Source: Faeciplasma sp964650705 (GTDB lineage: Bacteria; Bacillota; Clostridia; Oscillospirales; Ruminococcaceae). Taken from it: DNA of 64,000 bases. The notes beneath the pieces were generated by a model. It ran no database searches, had not been told where the DNA came from, and worked only from the letters and a program-made list of their open reading frames with translations. Below are positions 34,387 through 44,277 of the stretch, piece after piece. The DNA lies in the NCBI GenBank assembly GCA_964650705.1, contig CAZYUJ010000004.1:62001-126000 (forward strand), in the 5' to 3' direction. Position 1 is the stretch's first letter. The number at the start of each line of letters is the position of its first letter. The translations under genes were made by a program, and so were the position numbers.

Positions 34387-36153
34387 TTAACCCCAAAGCT
34401 CATCCAAATACTCAAGTCTGTCATAAACCCAGTCGAGGTTTTTCAGTGCGCGTGAGCTTCTGCTTTCGCCGTCATAGTTGAAGTCCTTCTTGTTGTTTTG
34501 AACAAGCTCATAGCACTCATCGACTACTGCCTTAACATCAGCCAAATGCTCCTGCCATGTTTCCTTAACGAGATCCTGGAACCAATCTGCGGAATAGAAG
34601 AGTATCAGCCACGGGTTAGATCTGTCGCCCCAGTTCTCAACGAAATAGTCATCCTTGAATCTTGCGGCGTAAAGTCCGCCGTCAGCGTCCGAATAATAGT
34701 CAGTATATCCCCAGTCGAAGTCCCAGGGAGCGACGCAAGTCAAAACGGGATATCTCGAATGCTCTCCGAAGTCAACAGCAAAGAAGAAGCTTCCTCCGCC
34801 CAAGTCCTGGTCATTTGCGATCTCGAACACGATATACATATCCACAACCGACTTGATGTCGATAACCTGACTTATGCACTCATATGCGCTTTCAAACTCA
34901 TCCTGAGCCAAAATAAGATTGAAGTTCTCATCAACCTTATAATACTCCTCGTCTCTTATCGCTCTCATCGCAACTTCCCAGCAGACTTCCATATATCTTT
35001 CGATATATTTAAGCTGTTCGTCGCTGTAAAGATCATTCTTTACAGAGTAATAATATTTCCTCGGAACTCTTGTCTCACCGTAAACGTCGGTGATCGCTTC
35101 CTTGTTATAGTTCAAAAGGAACTTCCATTCCTCACTGTATGCATAGTTATCAAGCTCAACCAAATATCCGATGTCTGTGCCTGTATATCCCTCATCAGCT
35201 TCGTTGAGGTCAACTCTGTTGGGATTAGCTTGTGTTTGTTCACACAAAACATAGATACCCTTATACTCCTCGTTCACATAAACCTGAACAAACTGAGCGT
35301 CAGTAACATAATAATCGCCTTCATTGATCACTCTTGCCATGTCATATGCCAAATAGTCTCTGATACCCGTCGAGAAGGTTCTCAAAAGTACCCAAGATTT
35401 GCATCTTGCGTTGTCATTCAAGCCCAAAACAGATTGCTTTTCGGTGAATTTGATTCTGTAAGGAGCTCCTTCCTTTAATATAGAGTTAACGTCACCGTAA
35501 TGTGCGCTTGCGTTACCTCTTACTCTTATCCCCGCCGAGGTGGCGTCCATAACGTATTTTTCGTCACAGTTGAATATCTCAACCAAACAGTTCAAATATT
35601 CCTCACGGGATACGATATTCGCTTCATTTTCTGTCGAGATATGAATGATAGGGAAGTTGTGCTTCTGAGAAATTTCATCATAATATTCGGCTCTTTCGCT
35701 TCTGTCAAGACCGAACATCTCATAAAGCTCCTCGGGATCGGTCTCGCTCATGTCAAGATCTGATTTATAATCGTCAACGATCTCGCCCTTTTCATTTGTC
35801 AAAGCCGGTGTAGTTTGCGGAAGCTGAACATTCGATGAGGCAGAAGTTTCGCTTGTTTCACTTCCGTCAGGCTGAGGAGCCGATGTGTTCTCAGGAGTTG
35901 CCACAGGCTCGTCTGCCGTCGTAGGAGCAGCAGTTGTCGCTTCGGATTCGGGAGTCGTCGTAACTATAAACGAAGGAACGTTCGGATCCTCAGCAGAGGT
36001 AACCTCCTCCTCGCTGACGGAAACAGAGACGCTGTCGGTGTCCTCGGGGATATCCGCATTTGCGGGAATATCATTAATGTTCGCGCACGAACACATAAGA
36101 TTAGCGGAAAGTATCAACGTAACAGCCAAAGCTGATATCCTTTTCAAAATCAT
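34387..36153 (-). CDS. CotH-family lipoprotein
   Basis: A 588-residue exported lipoprotein with signal peptide and lipobox LMCSC. About 130 residues of Ser/Thr/Pro/acidic linker precede a CotH domain, whose members are protein kinase-like enzymes or spore and surface proteins. Signatures include IRVRGNASAHYGDV, LLRTFSTGIRDYLAYDMARV, VNEEYKGIYVLCEQTQ and the DFDWGY motif that carries the Mg-binding aspartate. In related genomes CotH, VTC and DUF4956 genes lie together; here they are 20 kb apart. Enzyme activity on extracellular targets is inferred. Confidence 0.88.
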   Translation of the reverse strand: MILKRISALAVTLILSANLMCSCANINDIPANADIPEDTDSVSVSVSEEEVTSAEDPNVPSFIVTTTPESEATTAAPTTADEPVATPENTSAPQPDGSETSETSASSNVQLPQTTPALTNEKGEIVDDYKSDLDMSETDPEELYEMFGLDRSERAEYYDEISQKHNFPIIHISTENEANIVSREEYLNCLVEIFNCDEKYVMDATSAGIRVRGNASAHYGDVNSILKEGAPYRIKFTEKQSVLGLNDNARCKSWVLLRTFSTGIRDYLAYDMARVINEGDYYVTDAQFVQVYVNEEYKGIYVLCEQTQANPNRVDLNEADEGYTGTDIGYLVELDNYAYSEEWKFLLNYNKEAITDVYGETRVPRKYYYSVKNDLYSDEQLKYIERYMEVCWEVAMRAIRDEEYYKVDENFNLILAQDEFESAYECISQVIDIKSVVDMYIVFEIANDQDLGGGSFFFAVDFGEHSRYPVLTCVAPWDFDWGYTDYYSDADGGLYAARFKDDYFVENWGDRSNPWLILFYSADWFQDLVKETWQEHLADVKAVVDECYELVQNNKKDFNYDGESRSSRALKNLDWVYDRLEYLDELWG

Positions 36154-36227
36154 TTTATCAATCCTCTCAAATGTATATAAGAAATGTAAAGCCGATAACC
36201 TTTACACATATTTCGCTCTGTATTTAC

Positions 36228-36256
36228 ATTTTATCATGCAGAGATAATTATTTCAA
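36228..36256 (-). promoter_or_regulatory. Promoter of the CotH gene
   Basis: Minus-strand TTGAAA and TAAAAT with 17-base spacing, about 75 bases upstream. Confidence 0.6.
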
Positions 36257-36299
36257 TAGTCTAAGCGTTACAATTTGGTTAATTCTTTGCTTGTTTTAT

Positions 36300-36327
36300 T
36301 TGACAAACCGCAACAATATATTATAAT
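36300..36327 (+). promoter_or_regulatory. Promoter of the SDR-RluA-TSCPD-PHP operon
   Basis: TTGACA and TATAAT with 16-base spacing, divergent from the CotH promoter. Confidence 0.75.
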
Positions 36328-36371
36328 ATATGTGTATATCAACACTCTTTTATATTTTAAGGGGGAAAATC

Positions 36372-37133
36372 GTGAACGTCGCAATAATCACTGGCGCATC
36401 AAGCGGCTTGGGAATTGAGTTCCTTAAAGAAATAATCTCGACCCGAAAGGATATCGACGAGATATGGCTTGTTGCTCGCCGTCTTGATAGACTCAACGAA
36501 ATAGCAAATGAATATACAGCAGTAAAATGTGTGCCGATAGCACTTGACTTGTCACATGATGAAAGCTACTCTGTCTTAGAGGATAAGCTTGCATCAAGCG
36601 GCTGTAACGTTAAGCTTTTGGTGAATAACGCAGGTTTCGGAAAGATGGGAAACATCAAGGATATGTCCGTTTCCTCTCAGACAACGATGGTCGATCTGAA
36701 CTGCAAGGGATTAACTGCTGTTGCAACAGCCTGCTTAAAGTATATGCAAAAGGGGAGCGAGATCATCAATGTCTGCTCCATCGCTTCCTTCGTTCCGAAC
36801 CCCAGACTTACTGTCTATTCTTCAACCAAGGCTTATGTTTTGAGCTTTACAAAAGGTCTTCGCGAGGAGCTTAAGCCTCACGGCATCAACTGTATGTGTG
36901 TTTGTCCCGGCCCGATGAGAACCGAGTTCTTGTCAGTTGCCGATATTGCGCCCGGTTCTTCCAAAACATATGACATTTTGCCATATTCTGACCCTAAAGA
37001 GGTCGCTAAGGGAACCTTGAGGGCATCACAAAAAGGAAGATGCGTATATACTCATCTTGCTTTCTTCAAGTTCTATCGTGTTTTGGCGAAGCTTTTGCCA
37101 CACAGCATTCTGATGAATTTCAGCAAGGTTTGA
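36372..37133 (+). CDS. SDR-family NAD(P)-dependent oxidoreductase
   Basis: A 253-residue short-chain dehydrogenase. The cofactor motif is TGASSGLG at residue 8, NNAG follows near 93, and the catalytic Ser, Tyr and Lys are in SIASF and YSSTK. The GTG start is chosen because AAGGGGG lies just upstream. The hydrophobic tail and the CPGPMRTEF motif resemble the YqjQ-type branch. The substrate is unknown. It ends four bases before the RluA gene, so they are one operon. Confidence 0.88.
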   Translation: MNVAIITGASSGLGIEFLKEIISTRKDIDEIWLVARRLDRLNEIANEYTAVKCVPIALDLSHDESYSVLEDKLASSGCNVKLLVNNAGFGKMGNIKDMSVSSQTTMVDLNCKGLTAVATACLKYMQKGSEIINVCSIASFVPNPRLTVYSSTKAYVLSFTKGLREELKPHGINCMCVCPGPMRTEFLSVADIAPGSSKTYDILPYSDPKEVAKGTLRASQKGRCVYTHLAFFKFYRVLAKLLPHSILMNFSKV

Positions 37134-37137
37134 TCAA

Positions 37138-38091
37138 ATGAAAGAATTTATAATCGAAAAAAACGATGCGGGCCAGCGACTCGATAAGTTCATATCGAAA
37201 GCTGTTCCGAACCTGCCTCAAAGCCTGATGTATAAATACATCCGTCTCAAGCGCATCAAGCTCAACGGCAAAAGATGCGAGATCTCCACACGTCTTAACG
37301 TCGGCGACGTTTTGCAAATGTACATAAACGATGAATTCTTCGGCAGTTCTGATAGTGAACACGAATTCTTGACAGTCCCTTCTGACATTGATGTCGTTTA
37401 TGAAGATGAGAATCTTTTGCTCGTGAACAAAAAGTGCGGAACGGTCGTCCATGAGGATGATGAAAAAACATCCGATACTCTCATCAACCGCATCACTCAT
37501 TATTTATATGAAAAAGGCGAATATGACCCCGAGCGTGAAGCAAGCTTCGCACCTGCGCTTTGCAACCGCCTTGACCGCAACACGTCGGGAATTGTTATCT
37601 GTGCCAAGAACGCCGAAAGTCTCCGCCTTTTGAACCGAATCGTTAAAGAACGCGAGATCATAAAGAATTATCTTTGTATAACCTTGGGAACGCCCTCTCC
37701 GAAGGAGGCAACAATAACTGCATATCTCGAAAAGAACGAATCGACAAACACAGTCTATGTTTCCGATAAAAAGACACCTACAAACAAAACCATAATCACA
37801 AAATACAAAGTCCTCAAATCACAAAACGGCTTGTCCCTTTGTGAAATTGACCTTATAACGGGAAGGACTCACCAGATCCGTGCACATATGGCACACATCG
37901 GGCATCCTCTTTTGGGTGATGGTAAATACGGTATCAACCAAGAAAACCGCCAAAGAGGAATCAAGACTCAGGCACTGTGTGCCTATAAACTCACCTTCAA
38001 TTTCAAAACCGATGCCGGAATTTTGAACTATCTTAACGGCAGATGCTTTGAAATTAAAGATATATGGTTCATAAAAGAATATTTTAAATAA
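37138..38091 (+). CDS. RluA-family RNA pseudouridine synthase
   Basis: A 317-residue enzyme that converts uridine to pseudouridine in rRNA or tRNA. An S4 RNA-binding domain occupies the first 70 residues (QRLDKFISKAVPNL). The catalytic aspartate is in CNRLDRNTSG near residue 145, and motif III is GRTHQIRAHMAHIGHPLLGD. Its position cannot distinguish 23S from tRNA targets. It is the second gene of the operon. Confidence 0.92.
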   Translation: MKEFIIEKNDAGQRLDKFISKAVPNLPQSLMYKYIRLKRIKLNGKRCEISTRLNVGDVLQMYINDEFFGSSDSEHEFLTVPSDIDVVYEDENLLLVNKKCGTVVHEDDEKTSDTLINRITHYLYEKGEYDPEREASFAPALCNRLDRNTSGIVICAKNAESLRLLNRIVKEREIIKNYLCITLGTPSPKEATITAYLEKNESTNTVYVSDKKTPTNKTIITKYKVLKSQNGLSLCEIDLITGRTHQIRAHMAHIGHPLLGDGKYGINQENRQRGIKTQALCAYKLTFNFKTDAGILNYLNGRCFEIKDIWFIKEYFK

Positions 38092-38106
38092 CAAGGAGAT
38101 AAAACC

Positions 38107-38349
38107 ATGACTATCAATTACACAACAAAAGGCACATGCTCAAGACAGATCAACATCGAAGTTGAAGACGGAATCGTAACTTCCTGCGAATTTATCGGCG
38201 GCTGCAACGGCAACCTCAAGGGTATTTGCCGTCTCGTTACCGGAATGAAGGTTGAGGATGTTATCGCAAGAGTTGAAGGCACCACCTGCGGTCCTAAGTC
38301 GACATCCTGTCCCGATCAGCTTGCTCAGGCTTTGAAGCAGGCACTTTAA
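38107..38349 (+). CDS. TSCPD domain protein (TIGR03905 family)
   Basis: An 80-residue protein with the TSCPD motif near its end (GPKSTSCPDQL) and other conserved cysteines (GTCSR, CNGNLKGIC). The domain also occurs at the end of some ribonucleotide reductases, but this stand-alone form has no known function. It lies 15 bases after rluA with AAGGAG upstream and shares one base with the PHP gene start (TAATG). Confidence 0.9.
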   Translation: MTINYTTKGTCSRQINIEVEDGIVTSCEFIGGCNGNLKGICRLVTGMKVEDVIARVEGTTCGPKSTSCPDQLAQALKQAL

Positions 38350-39203
38350 TGATCTGCGATCTGCACACACACTCCGTCTTTTCCGACGGTACACTGACCC
38401 CGACCGAGCTCATAGACAGTGCGATAAGCCTTGGAATAAAAGCCATCGCTTTGACAGATCACAACAATATCGAGGGGCTCTCTGAATTTGTCAGTTCGGC
38501 ACAAAACAAGGACATCATCGCTGTTCCGGGAATTGAGTTTTCGACCGACTATAACGGAACGGAGCTTCACATGCTCGGCTTGTTTATAGATCCCGAGCAT
38601 TACGATGAGATAACAGCCATAACCGAAGAGCTTCGCAGGCTCAAAGAGATCAGCATAAACGAGCTCGTCGCTTCTTTGAACAAAGCAGGTTATCTTGTTG
38701 ACCTTGAAAAGCTTAGAGCTCAGTCGTGCGGATACATAAACCGTGCCCACATAGCGTATGAGCTTGTCAAGTCGGGATATGTCATCTCTGTTCAAGAAGC
38801 TTTTAACACTCTTCTTTCGAGGAAATACGGCTTCTATAAAGAACCAAAAAATCCCGATGTTTTCAATATCATTAAGTTCATAAAGTCGATAAATGCGGTT
38901 GCTGTTTTGGCTCATCCGTTTCTGAACCTTAATTCGTCGGAATTGAGAGAGTTTCTGAAGCTCGCCAAACCCTTTGGACTCGACGGGATAGAAACCGTGT
39001 ATTCTCTATATGATAGAGCTACCGCGAAAGAAGCATCCTGCATCGCGAAAGAATTTGACCTGTTGGAAAGCGGAGGAAGCGACTATCACGGCAGTACAAA
39101 GCCGTATCTAAGTCTCGGAACAGGAAAAGGCGACCTTATCATACCGTTTCGACTCTATGAAAAGCTATCAGAACGCAAAATATCATCAAAGGGGAGTGAA
39201 TAA
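38349..39203 (+). CDS. PHP-domain phosphoesterase
   Basis: A 284-residue metal-dependent phosphatase with the four PHP motifs: DLHTHSVFSDG at the start, LTDHNN, VPGIEFS and the late HPFLN and SGGSDYHG. This pattern matches the YciV/RNase AM-like group that removes phosphates from nucleotides or RNA ends. The start overlaps the TSCPD stop. The operon context with an RNA-modifying enzyme fits an RNA or nucleotide substrate, but this is not proven. Confidence 0.88.
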   Translation: MICDLHTHSVFSDGTLTPTELIDSAISLGIKAIALTDHNNIEGLSEFVSSAQNKDIIAVPGIEFSTDYNGTELHMLGLFIDPEHYDEITAITEELRRLKEISINELVASLNKAGYLVDLEKLRAQSCGYINRAHIAYELVKSGYVISVQEAFNTLLSRKYGFYKEPKNPDVFNIIKFIKSINAVAVLAHPFLNLNSSELREFLKLAKPFGLDGIETVYSLYDRATAKEASCIAKEFDLLESGGSDYHGSTKPYLSLGTGKGDLIIPFRLYEKLSERKISSKGSE

Positions 39204-39241
39204 CTCCCCTTGTTTTTTGCACAAAATATAGTGTAAACCCA

Positions 39242-39270
39242 TTGACTTTAACCACAAATAGTGCTATTCT
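39242..39270 (+). promoter_or_regulatory. Promoter of uvrBA
   Basis: TTGACT and TATTCT with 17-base spacing. Confidence 0.65.
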
Positions 39271-39278
39271 ATCATAGA

Positions 39279-39290
39279 GAACATTTGTTT
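39279..39290. promoter_or_regulatory. LexA-like SOS box
   Basis: GAACATTTGTTT agrees with the Gram-positive LexA box GAAC-N4-GTTY. It lies next to the expected transcription start of uvrBA, where a repressor would block it. Confidence 0.6.
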
Positions 39291-39312
39291 AATCTTGAGG
39301 GAGGGTCGTCAT

Positions 39313-41265
39313 ATGGATAAGTTTATATTGAGAAGCGAATTTAAACCGACAGGCGACCAGCCAGAAGCTATTACAGAGCTCGTCAAAGGAATTAAAGAGG
39401 GAAGGAAAAAACAGACTCTTCTCGGTGTGACCGGCTCGGGAAAGACCTTCACCATCGCCAACGTTATCGAACAGGTCAACCGTCCTGTTCTGATACTTGA
39501 GCCAAATAAGACTCTCGCGGCTCAGATATGCTCTGAATTCCGTGAATTCTTCCCCGACAGCGCAGTTGAATTCTTTGTATCCTACTATGATTACTATCAG
39601 CCTGAGGCATATATTCCTTCGACTGACGTATACATCGAAAAGGACTCATCCGTTAACGACGAGATCGACCGCTTGCGCCACTCTGCCACTGCCGCAATAA
39701 GCGAGCGACGTGATGTTATCATCGTTGCATCCGTTTCCTGTATCTATTCTTTGGGTGACCCTGATGAATATAAAGACATGATCGTTTCCATCCGTCAGGG
39801 GATGGAGCGCTCCCGAGATGAGCTCATTGCACAGCTTGTCAACATCCAATATGAGCGAAACGATATCGACTTTCAGCGTAACCGCTTCCGTGTAAGAGGG
39901 GACGTTGTTGAAATTTTCCCAACTTCTCATAACGATACAGCGATCCGTGTCGAATTTTTCGGTGACGAGATCGACAGGATCACCGAGATCAATGTCGTAA
40001 CGGGCGAAGTCATTCATTCGATGTCTCACGTTGCGATCTTTCCTGCTTCGCATTATATCACGGGTCGAGAAAAGCTTATGGCTGCGATCGCTGATATCGA
40101 AGCGGAAATGCGTGAGCGTGTCGAATATTTCAAAGCCAACGACAAGCTTATCGAAGCACAGCGAATTGAACAGCGTGTTAAATATGATATGGAAATGCTT
40201 GAAGAAGTCGGCTTCTGTTCGGGCGTTGAAAACTATTCGAGAGTATTGGCTCGCCGTGAACCCGGTGCTGTTCCGTTTACGCTCCTCGACTTCCTTCCCG
40301 ATGATTTCATCCTTGTTGTCGATGAGTCTCACGTTGCTCTTCCTCAGGTAAGGGGAATGTATGCCGGTGACCGTGCCAGAAAGGAAACGCTTGTCGAATA
40401 CGGCTTCCGTTTGCCCTCTGCGCTTGATAACCGCCCTTTGACCTTCGATGAGTTCTATTCCCATGTCGATCAGGCGATATTCGTCTCTGCGACTCCCGGC
40501 CCTCTTGAGAAGAAGGAATCCGAAGCGATCGTCGAACAGATCATCCGCCCGACAGGACTTTTGGATCCCATAATCGAAGTCAAACCTACACAAGGTCAGA
40601 TCGATGACCTCATTCTTGAAATAAATGCCCGAACCGAAAAGGGCGAACGTACCCTTGTCACAACTTTGACCGTTAAAATGGCAGAGGATCTGACTGCTTA
40701 TTTGCAAACGGTGGGCATAAAAGTTAAGTATATGCACCATTCTATTGATACCATGGAGCGAATGGAGATAATCCGAGATCTTCGCCTTGGCGAGTTCGAT
40801 GTTTTGGTGGGAATCAATCTCCTCCGTGAGGGATTGGACCTTCCCGAAGTTTCTCTCATTGCGATCCTTGACGCCGATAAAGAGGGCTTCTTGCGAAGTG
40901 AATCCTCGCTTATCCAAACTATCGGCCGTGCCGCGCGTAATGCAAACGGCAAGGTCATAATGTATGCCGACAGCGTCACGGGTTCTATGGAGCGTGCCAT
41001 AACCGAGACTGAGCGCCGCCGTGAGATTCAGATGGCATATAACGAGGCTCACGGAATAGTCCCCAAAACCATAATCAAGGGTATCCGCGACGTTATCGAG
41101 ATAACCAAGAAAGAACCCAAAAAGAGTCTTAAGCAATACACCAAGCGCGAGCGCTTAGAGCTTATCGAAAAGATGACCAAGCAGATGAAAGAAGCTGCCC
41201 GTCAGCTCGAATTCGAGCAGGCTGCTTACCTGCGTGATAAGATAAAAGAGCTAAGAGATATGTAG
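39313..41265 (+). CDS. uvrB: UvrABC system helicase subunit UvrB
   Basis: The damage-verifying subunit of nucleotide excision repair. The 650 residues include Walker A GVTGSGKTFT near residue 39, the beta-hairpin region VSYYDYYQPEAYIP, DESHV in the helicase core and QTIGRAARNANG near 535, followed by the C-terminal UvrC-interacting segment EFEQAAYLRDKIKELR. ATG 39313 has GGAGGG upstream. uvrA begins 17 bases after it. Confidence 0.97.
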   Translation: MDKFILRSEFKPTGDQPEAITELVKGIKEGRKKQTLLGVTGSGKTFTIANVIEQVNRPVLILEPNKTLAAQICSEFREFFPDSAVEFFVSYYDYYQPEAYIPSTDVYIEKDSSVNDEIDRLRHSATAAISERRDVIIVASVSCIYSLGDPDEYKDMIVSIRQGMERSRDELIAQLVNIQYERNDIDFQRNRFRVRGDVVEIFPTSHNDTAIRVEFFGDEIDRITEINVVTGEVIHSMSHVAIFPASHYITGREKLMAAIADIEAEMRERVEYFKANDKLIEAQRIEQRVKYDMEMLEEVGFCSGVENYSRVLARREPGAVPFTLLDFLPDDFILVVDESHVALPQVRGMYAGDRARKETLVEYGFRLPSALDNRPLTFDEFYSHVDQAIFVSATPGPLEKKESEAIVEQIIRPTGLLDPIIEVKPTQGQIDDLILEINARTEKGERTLVTTLTVKMAEDLTAYLQTVGIKVKYMHHSIDTMERMEIIRDLRLGEFDVLVGINLLREGLDLPEVSLIAILDADKEGFLRSESSLIQTIGRAARNANGKVIMYADSVTGSMERAITETERRREIQMAYNEAHGIVPKTIIKGIRDVIEITKKEPKKSLKQYTKRERLELIEKMTKQMKEAARQLEFEQAAYLRDKIKELRDM

Positions 41266-41282
41266 TTATAAATGGTGATATT

Positions 41283-44120
41283 ATGAACAACGAAATTATA
41301 ATTAAGGGTGCCCGCGAGCACAACCTTAAAAACGTCGATATAACCCTTCCGAGAGACAAACTGATCGTGTTCACAGGTCTTTCCGGCTCGGGCAAGTCGT
41401 CGCTCGCTTTCGATACCATTTTTGCTGACGGTCAGCGCCGCTATATCGAAAGCCTTTCTTCCTATGCAAGAATGTTCTTGGGTCAGATGGACAAGCCTGA
41501 TGTTGATTCGATTGACGGACTTTCTCCTGCGATCTCCATCGACCAGAAAACGACCTCGAACAACCCTCGTTCAACCGTCGGCACAGTTACCGAGATATAT
41601 GACTATCTCCGTTTGTTATATGCCCGAATCGGCATCCCTCACTGTCCCGTCTGCGGAAAAGAAATAAAGCGCCAGTCTGTCGATCAGATCGTCGATCAGG
41701 TGTTGGCACTTCCCGGAGGCTCGAAGATCCAGCTTCTTGCGCCGATCGTTCGCGGAAGAAAGGGCGAGTATGTAAAAGAGCTTGAGAGTATTAGGAAATC
41801 GGGATATGTCCGTGTCCGTGTTGACGGCTCGATCTATGACCTTTCCGAAAAGATCACTCTCGACAAGAACAAAAAACACACCATCGAAGTTGTTGTCGAC
41901 CGTCTCGTCGTAAAACCTGACATTCGCTCCCGCTTGACCGACAGCTTAGAGGTCGTTTTGGGACTTTCAGGCGGTCTTGCCGTTGTTGACGTCATCGGCG
42001 GAGAGGAGATCATGTTCTCCCAAAACTATGCCTGCCCCGATCACGGCGTATCTGTCGAGGAGCTTTCACCAAGAATGTTCTCCTTCAACAACCCTTTCGG
42101 TGCCTGCCCCGACTGTACAGGTCTCGGCGTATTCCTAAGAGTTGATGAAAAACTCGTAATTCCCAACGATGAGCTCACCATCCGTCAGGGCGCTATCCAC
42201 GCTGACGGTTGGAACACCCTCGACGACAACTCGTTCACGATGATCTATTATAACAAGCTCAGCGAGCATTACGGCATATCGCTCGACACTCCCGTAAAGG
42301 ATCTTTCCCGTGACGAGCTTGACATCTTCCTCTATGGAACGGGCGGACAAAAGCTTCAGTTCAAGCGCCCCGATGAATTTGGCGGGGGATATTGGATAAC
42401 CCCCTTTGAAGGTGTCATCAACAACCTTGAACGCCGCTATAAATCTACTGAATCGGATGCCACAAAAGCCAAGATCGAAGAATATATGAGCGAGGTCAAG
42501 TGTAAGACCTGCGGCGGCGACAGATTGAAAAAAGAGATTTTGGCAGTAACCGTCGGCGGCAAAAACATCGCTGAGTTCACTCATATGTCTATCATCGAAG
42601 CTCTCGATTTTGTTGAAGATCTTGCACTTTCTGAGCGTGAAAAGCTTATCGGCGAGCAGATCCTCAAGGAGATCAAGGCTCGTTTGACATTCCTCAAAAA
42701 TGTCGGACTCGATTATCTTACACTTTCACGAGCAAGTGCAACGCTGTCGGGCGGTGAGAGTCAGCGAATCCGACTTGCAACACAGATCGGCTCGTCACTC
42801 ATGGGAGTACTCTATATTCTGGACGAACCCTCTATCGGTCTGCATCAGCGTGATAATGACAAGCTTATCGATGCGCTGAAACGCCTTCGTGATCTTGGAA
42901 ACACATTGATCGTCGTTGAACATGATGAAGATACAATGCTTGCTGCCGACTATATTGTCGATATCGGCCCGGGCGCAGGAGTTCACGGCGGAGAGATCGT
43001 TTGTAACGGCTCGATAGAGGATATCAAAGCCTGTGAACGCTCGATAACCGGCGCATATCTGAGCGGAAAGCGTGTTATCCCTCTTCCTAAAGAAAGAAGA
43101 AGCGGTAATGGTGAATACCTTTACATCAAAGGGGCGAAGGAAAATAACCTCAAAAACATCAACGTCAAGATCCCTCTCGGAAAATTCACCTGTATAACGG
43201 GTGTCTCAGGGTCCGGAAAGTCATCTCTTGTTAATGAGATACTCTATAAAGAGCTTGCCTGCAAGCTCAACCGTGCAAGGATCCGTCCGGGAGCATTCAA
43301 AACCATCGAAGGTCTTGAACATCTCGACAAGATCATCAACATTGACCAGTCTCCGATCGGAAGATCGCCTCGTTCCAACCCTGCAACCTATACGGGCGTG
43401 TTCAACGACATCCGTGAGCTTTTTGCAATGACTAAGGACGCCAAGGCGAGAGGATACAACCAAGGCAGATTCTCATTTAACGTCAGAGGCGGCAGATGTG
43501 AAGCCTGTGAGGGTGACGGTATACTGAAAATCGAAATGCACTTCCTGCCTGATGTTTACGTTCCGTGTGAGGTCTGTAAGGGCGCTCGCTATAACCGCGA
43601 GACTCTTGAGGTCAAATATAAAGGCAAGAGCATTGCCGATGTTTTAGACATGACTATCGAAGAAGCATGCCAATTCTTTGAGAACATCCCCAAGATCTAT
43701 CGGAAAATCAAGACTCTCCAAGAAGTTGGATTGGGCTATTTAAAGCTCGGTCAGCCTTCAACTACACTTTCTGGCGGTGAGGCACAGCGTGTCAAGCTCG
43801 CAACCGAGCTTTCAAAGCGTGCCACAGGAAGAACTATATACGTTCTCGATGAGCCGACGACAGGCTTGCATACCGATGATGTCAGCAAGCTCATCTATAT
43901 GCTCGATAAGCTCTGTGACAACGGAAATACCGTCGTTGTAATTGAGCATAACCTCGACGTCATCAAATGTGCCGACCATATTATCGACCTCGGCCCCGAG
44001 GGCGGTGTTCGAGGCGGAATGATCGTGGCTGAGGGTACGCCTGAGGAGGTTGCATCCGATCCTGCTTCATATACAGGAAAATACCTCAAAAAGATGCTCG
44101 ATAGACATAAAAGTGTGTAA
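41283..44120 (+). CDS. uvrA: UvrABC system ATPase subunit UvrA
   Basis: The damage-recognising ATPase of excision repair. It has two ABC modules: Walker A GLSGSGKSS near residue 32 and GVSGSGKSS near 640, and signatures LSGGESQRIRLA and LSGGEAQRVKLA. Zinc-finger cysteine pairs are visible (CPVC near 119, CKTCGG near 407, CEACEGDG and CEVCKG near 740-770). Length 945 is normal. It is co-transcribed with uvrB under the LexA-like box. Confidence 0.97.
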   Translation: MNNEIIIKGAREHNLKNVDITLPRDKLIVFTGLSGSGKSSLAFDTIFADGQRRYIESLSSYARMFLGQMDKPDVDSIDGLSPAISIDQKTTSNNPRSTVGTVTEIYDYLRLLYARIGIPHCPVCGKEIKRQSVDQIVDQVLALPGGSKIQLLAPIVRGRKGEYVKELESIRKSGYVRVRVDGSIYDLSEKITLDKNKKHTIEVVVDRLVVKPDIRSRLTDSLEVVLGLSGGLAVVDVIGGEEIMFSQNYACPDHGVSVEELSPRMFSFNNPFGACPDCTGLGVFLRVDEKLVIPNDELTIRQGAIHADGWNTLDDNSFTMIYYNKLSEHYGISLDTPVKDLSRDELDIFLYGTGGQKLQFKRPDEFGGGYWITPFEGVINNLERRYKSTESDATKAKIEEYMSEVKCKTCGGDRLKKEILAVTVGGKNIAEFTHMSIIEALDFVEDLALSEREKLIGEQILKEIKARLTFLKNVGLDYLTLSRASATLSGGESQRIRLATQIGSSLMGVLYILDEPSIGLHQRDNDKLIDALKRLRDLGNTLIVVEHDEDTMLAADYIVDIGPGAGVHGGEIVCNGSIEDIKACERSITGAYLSGKRVIPLPKERRSGNGEYLYIKGAKENNLKNINVKIPLGKFTCITGVSGSGKSSLVNEILYKELACKLNRARIRPGAFKTIEGLEHLDKIINIDQSPIGRSPRSNPATYTGVFNDIRELFAMTKDAKARGYNQGRFSFNVRGGRCEACEGDGILKIEMHFLPDVYVPCEVCKGARYNRETLEVKYKGKSIADVLDMTIEEACQFFENIPKIYRKIKTLQEVGLGYLKLGQPSTTLSGGEAQRVKLATELSKRATGRTIYVLDEPTTGLHTDDVSKLIYMLDKLCDNGNTVVVIEHNLDVIKCADHIIDLGPEGGVRGGMIVAEGTPEEVASDPASYTGKYLKKMLDRHKSV

Positions 44121-44171
44121 GGCTTTTAAATAATGGCAAATTTTATGATTTGATCATATTCCTTTACAATT

Positions 44172-44202
44172 TTCGACAAAATTCCGCACTACACCTGTCG
44201 TA
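44172..44202. promoter_or_regulatory. 0A boxes upstream of spo0A
   Basis: A perfect 0A box TGTCGAA is read on the minus strand at 44172-44178, and a one-mismatch copy TGTCGTA on the plus strand at 44196-44202 overlaps a TATACT -10. This implies autoregulation by Spo0A. Confidence 0.65.
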
Positions 44203-44277
44203 TACTTTGATCAGCAGCACGACTAAAGTCGCGCGTTAATGAAAAAACAGTATATGACAAAGAAAGAGGAGTAGTTT

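Noticed and set aside
39646..41136. Long open frame antisense to uvrB
   Set aside because: It is a shadow of uvrB with no ribosome site or recognisable domain; antisense frames of this length are common in this codon bias.
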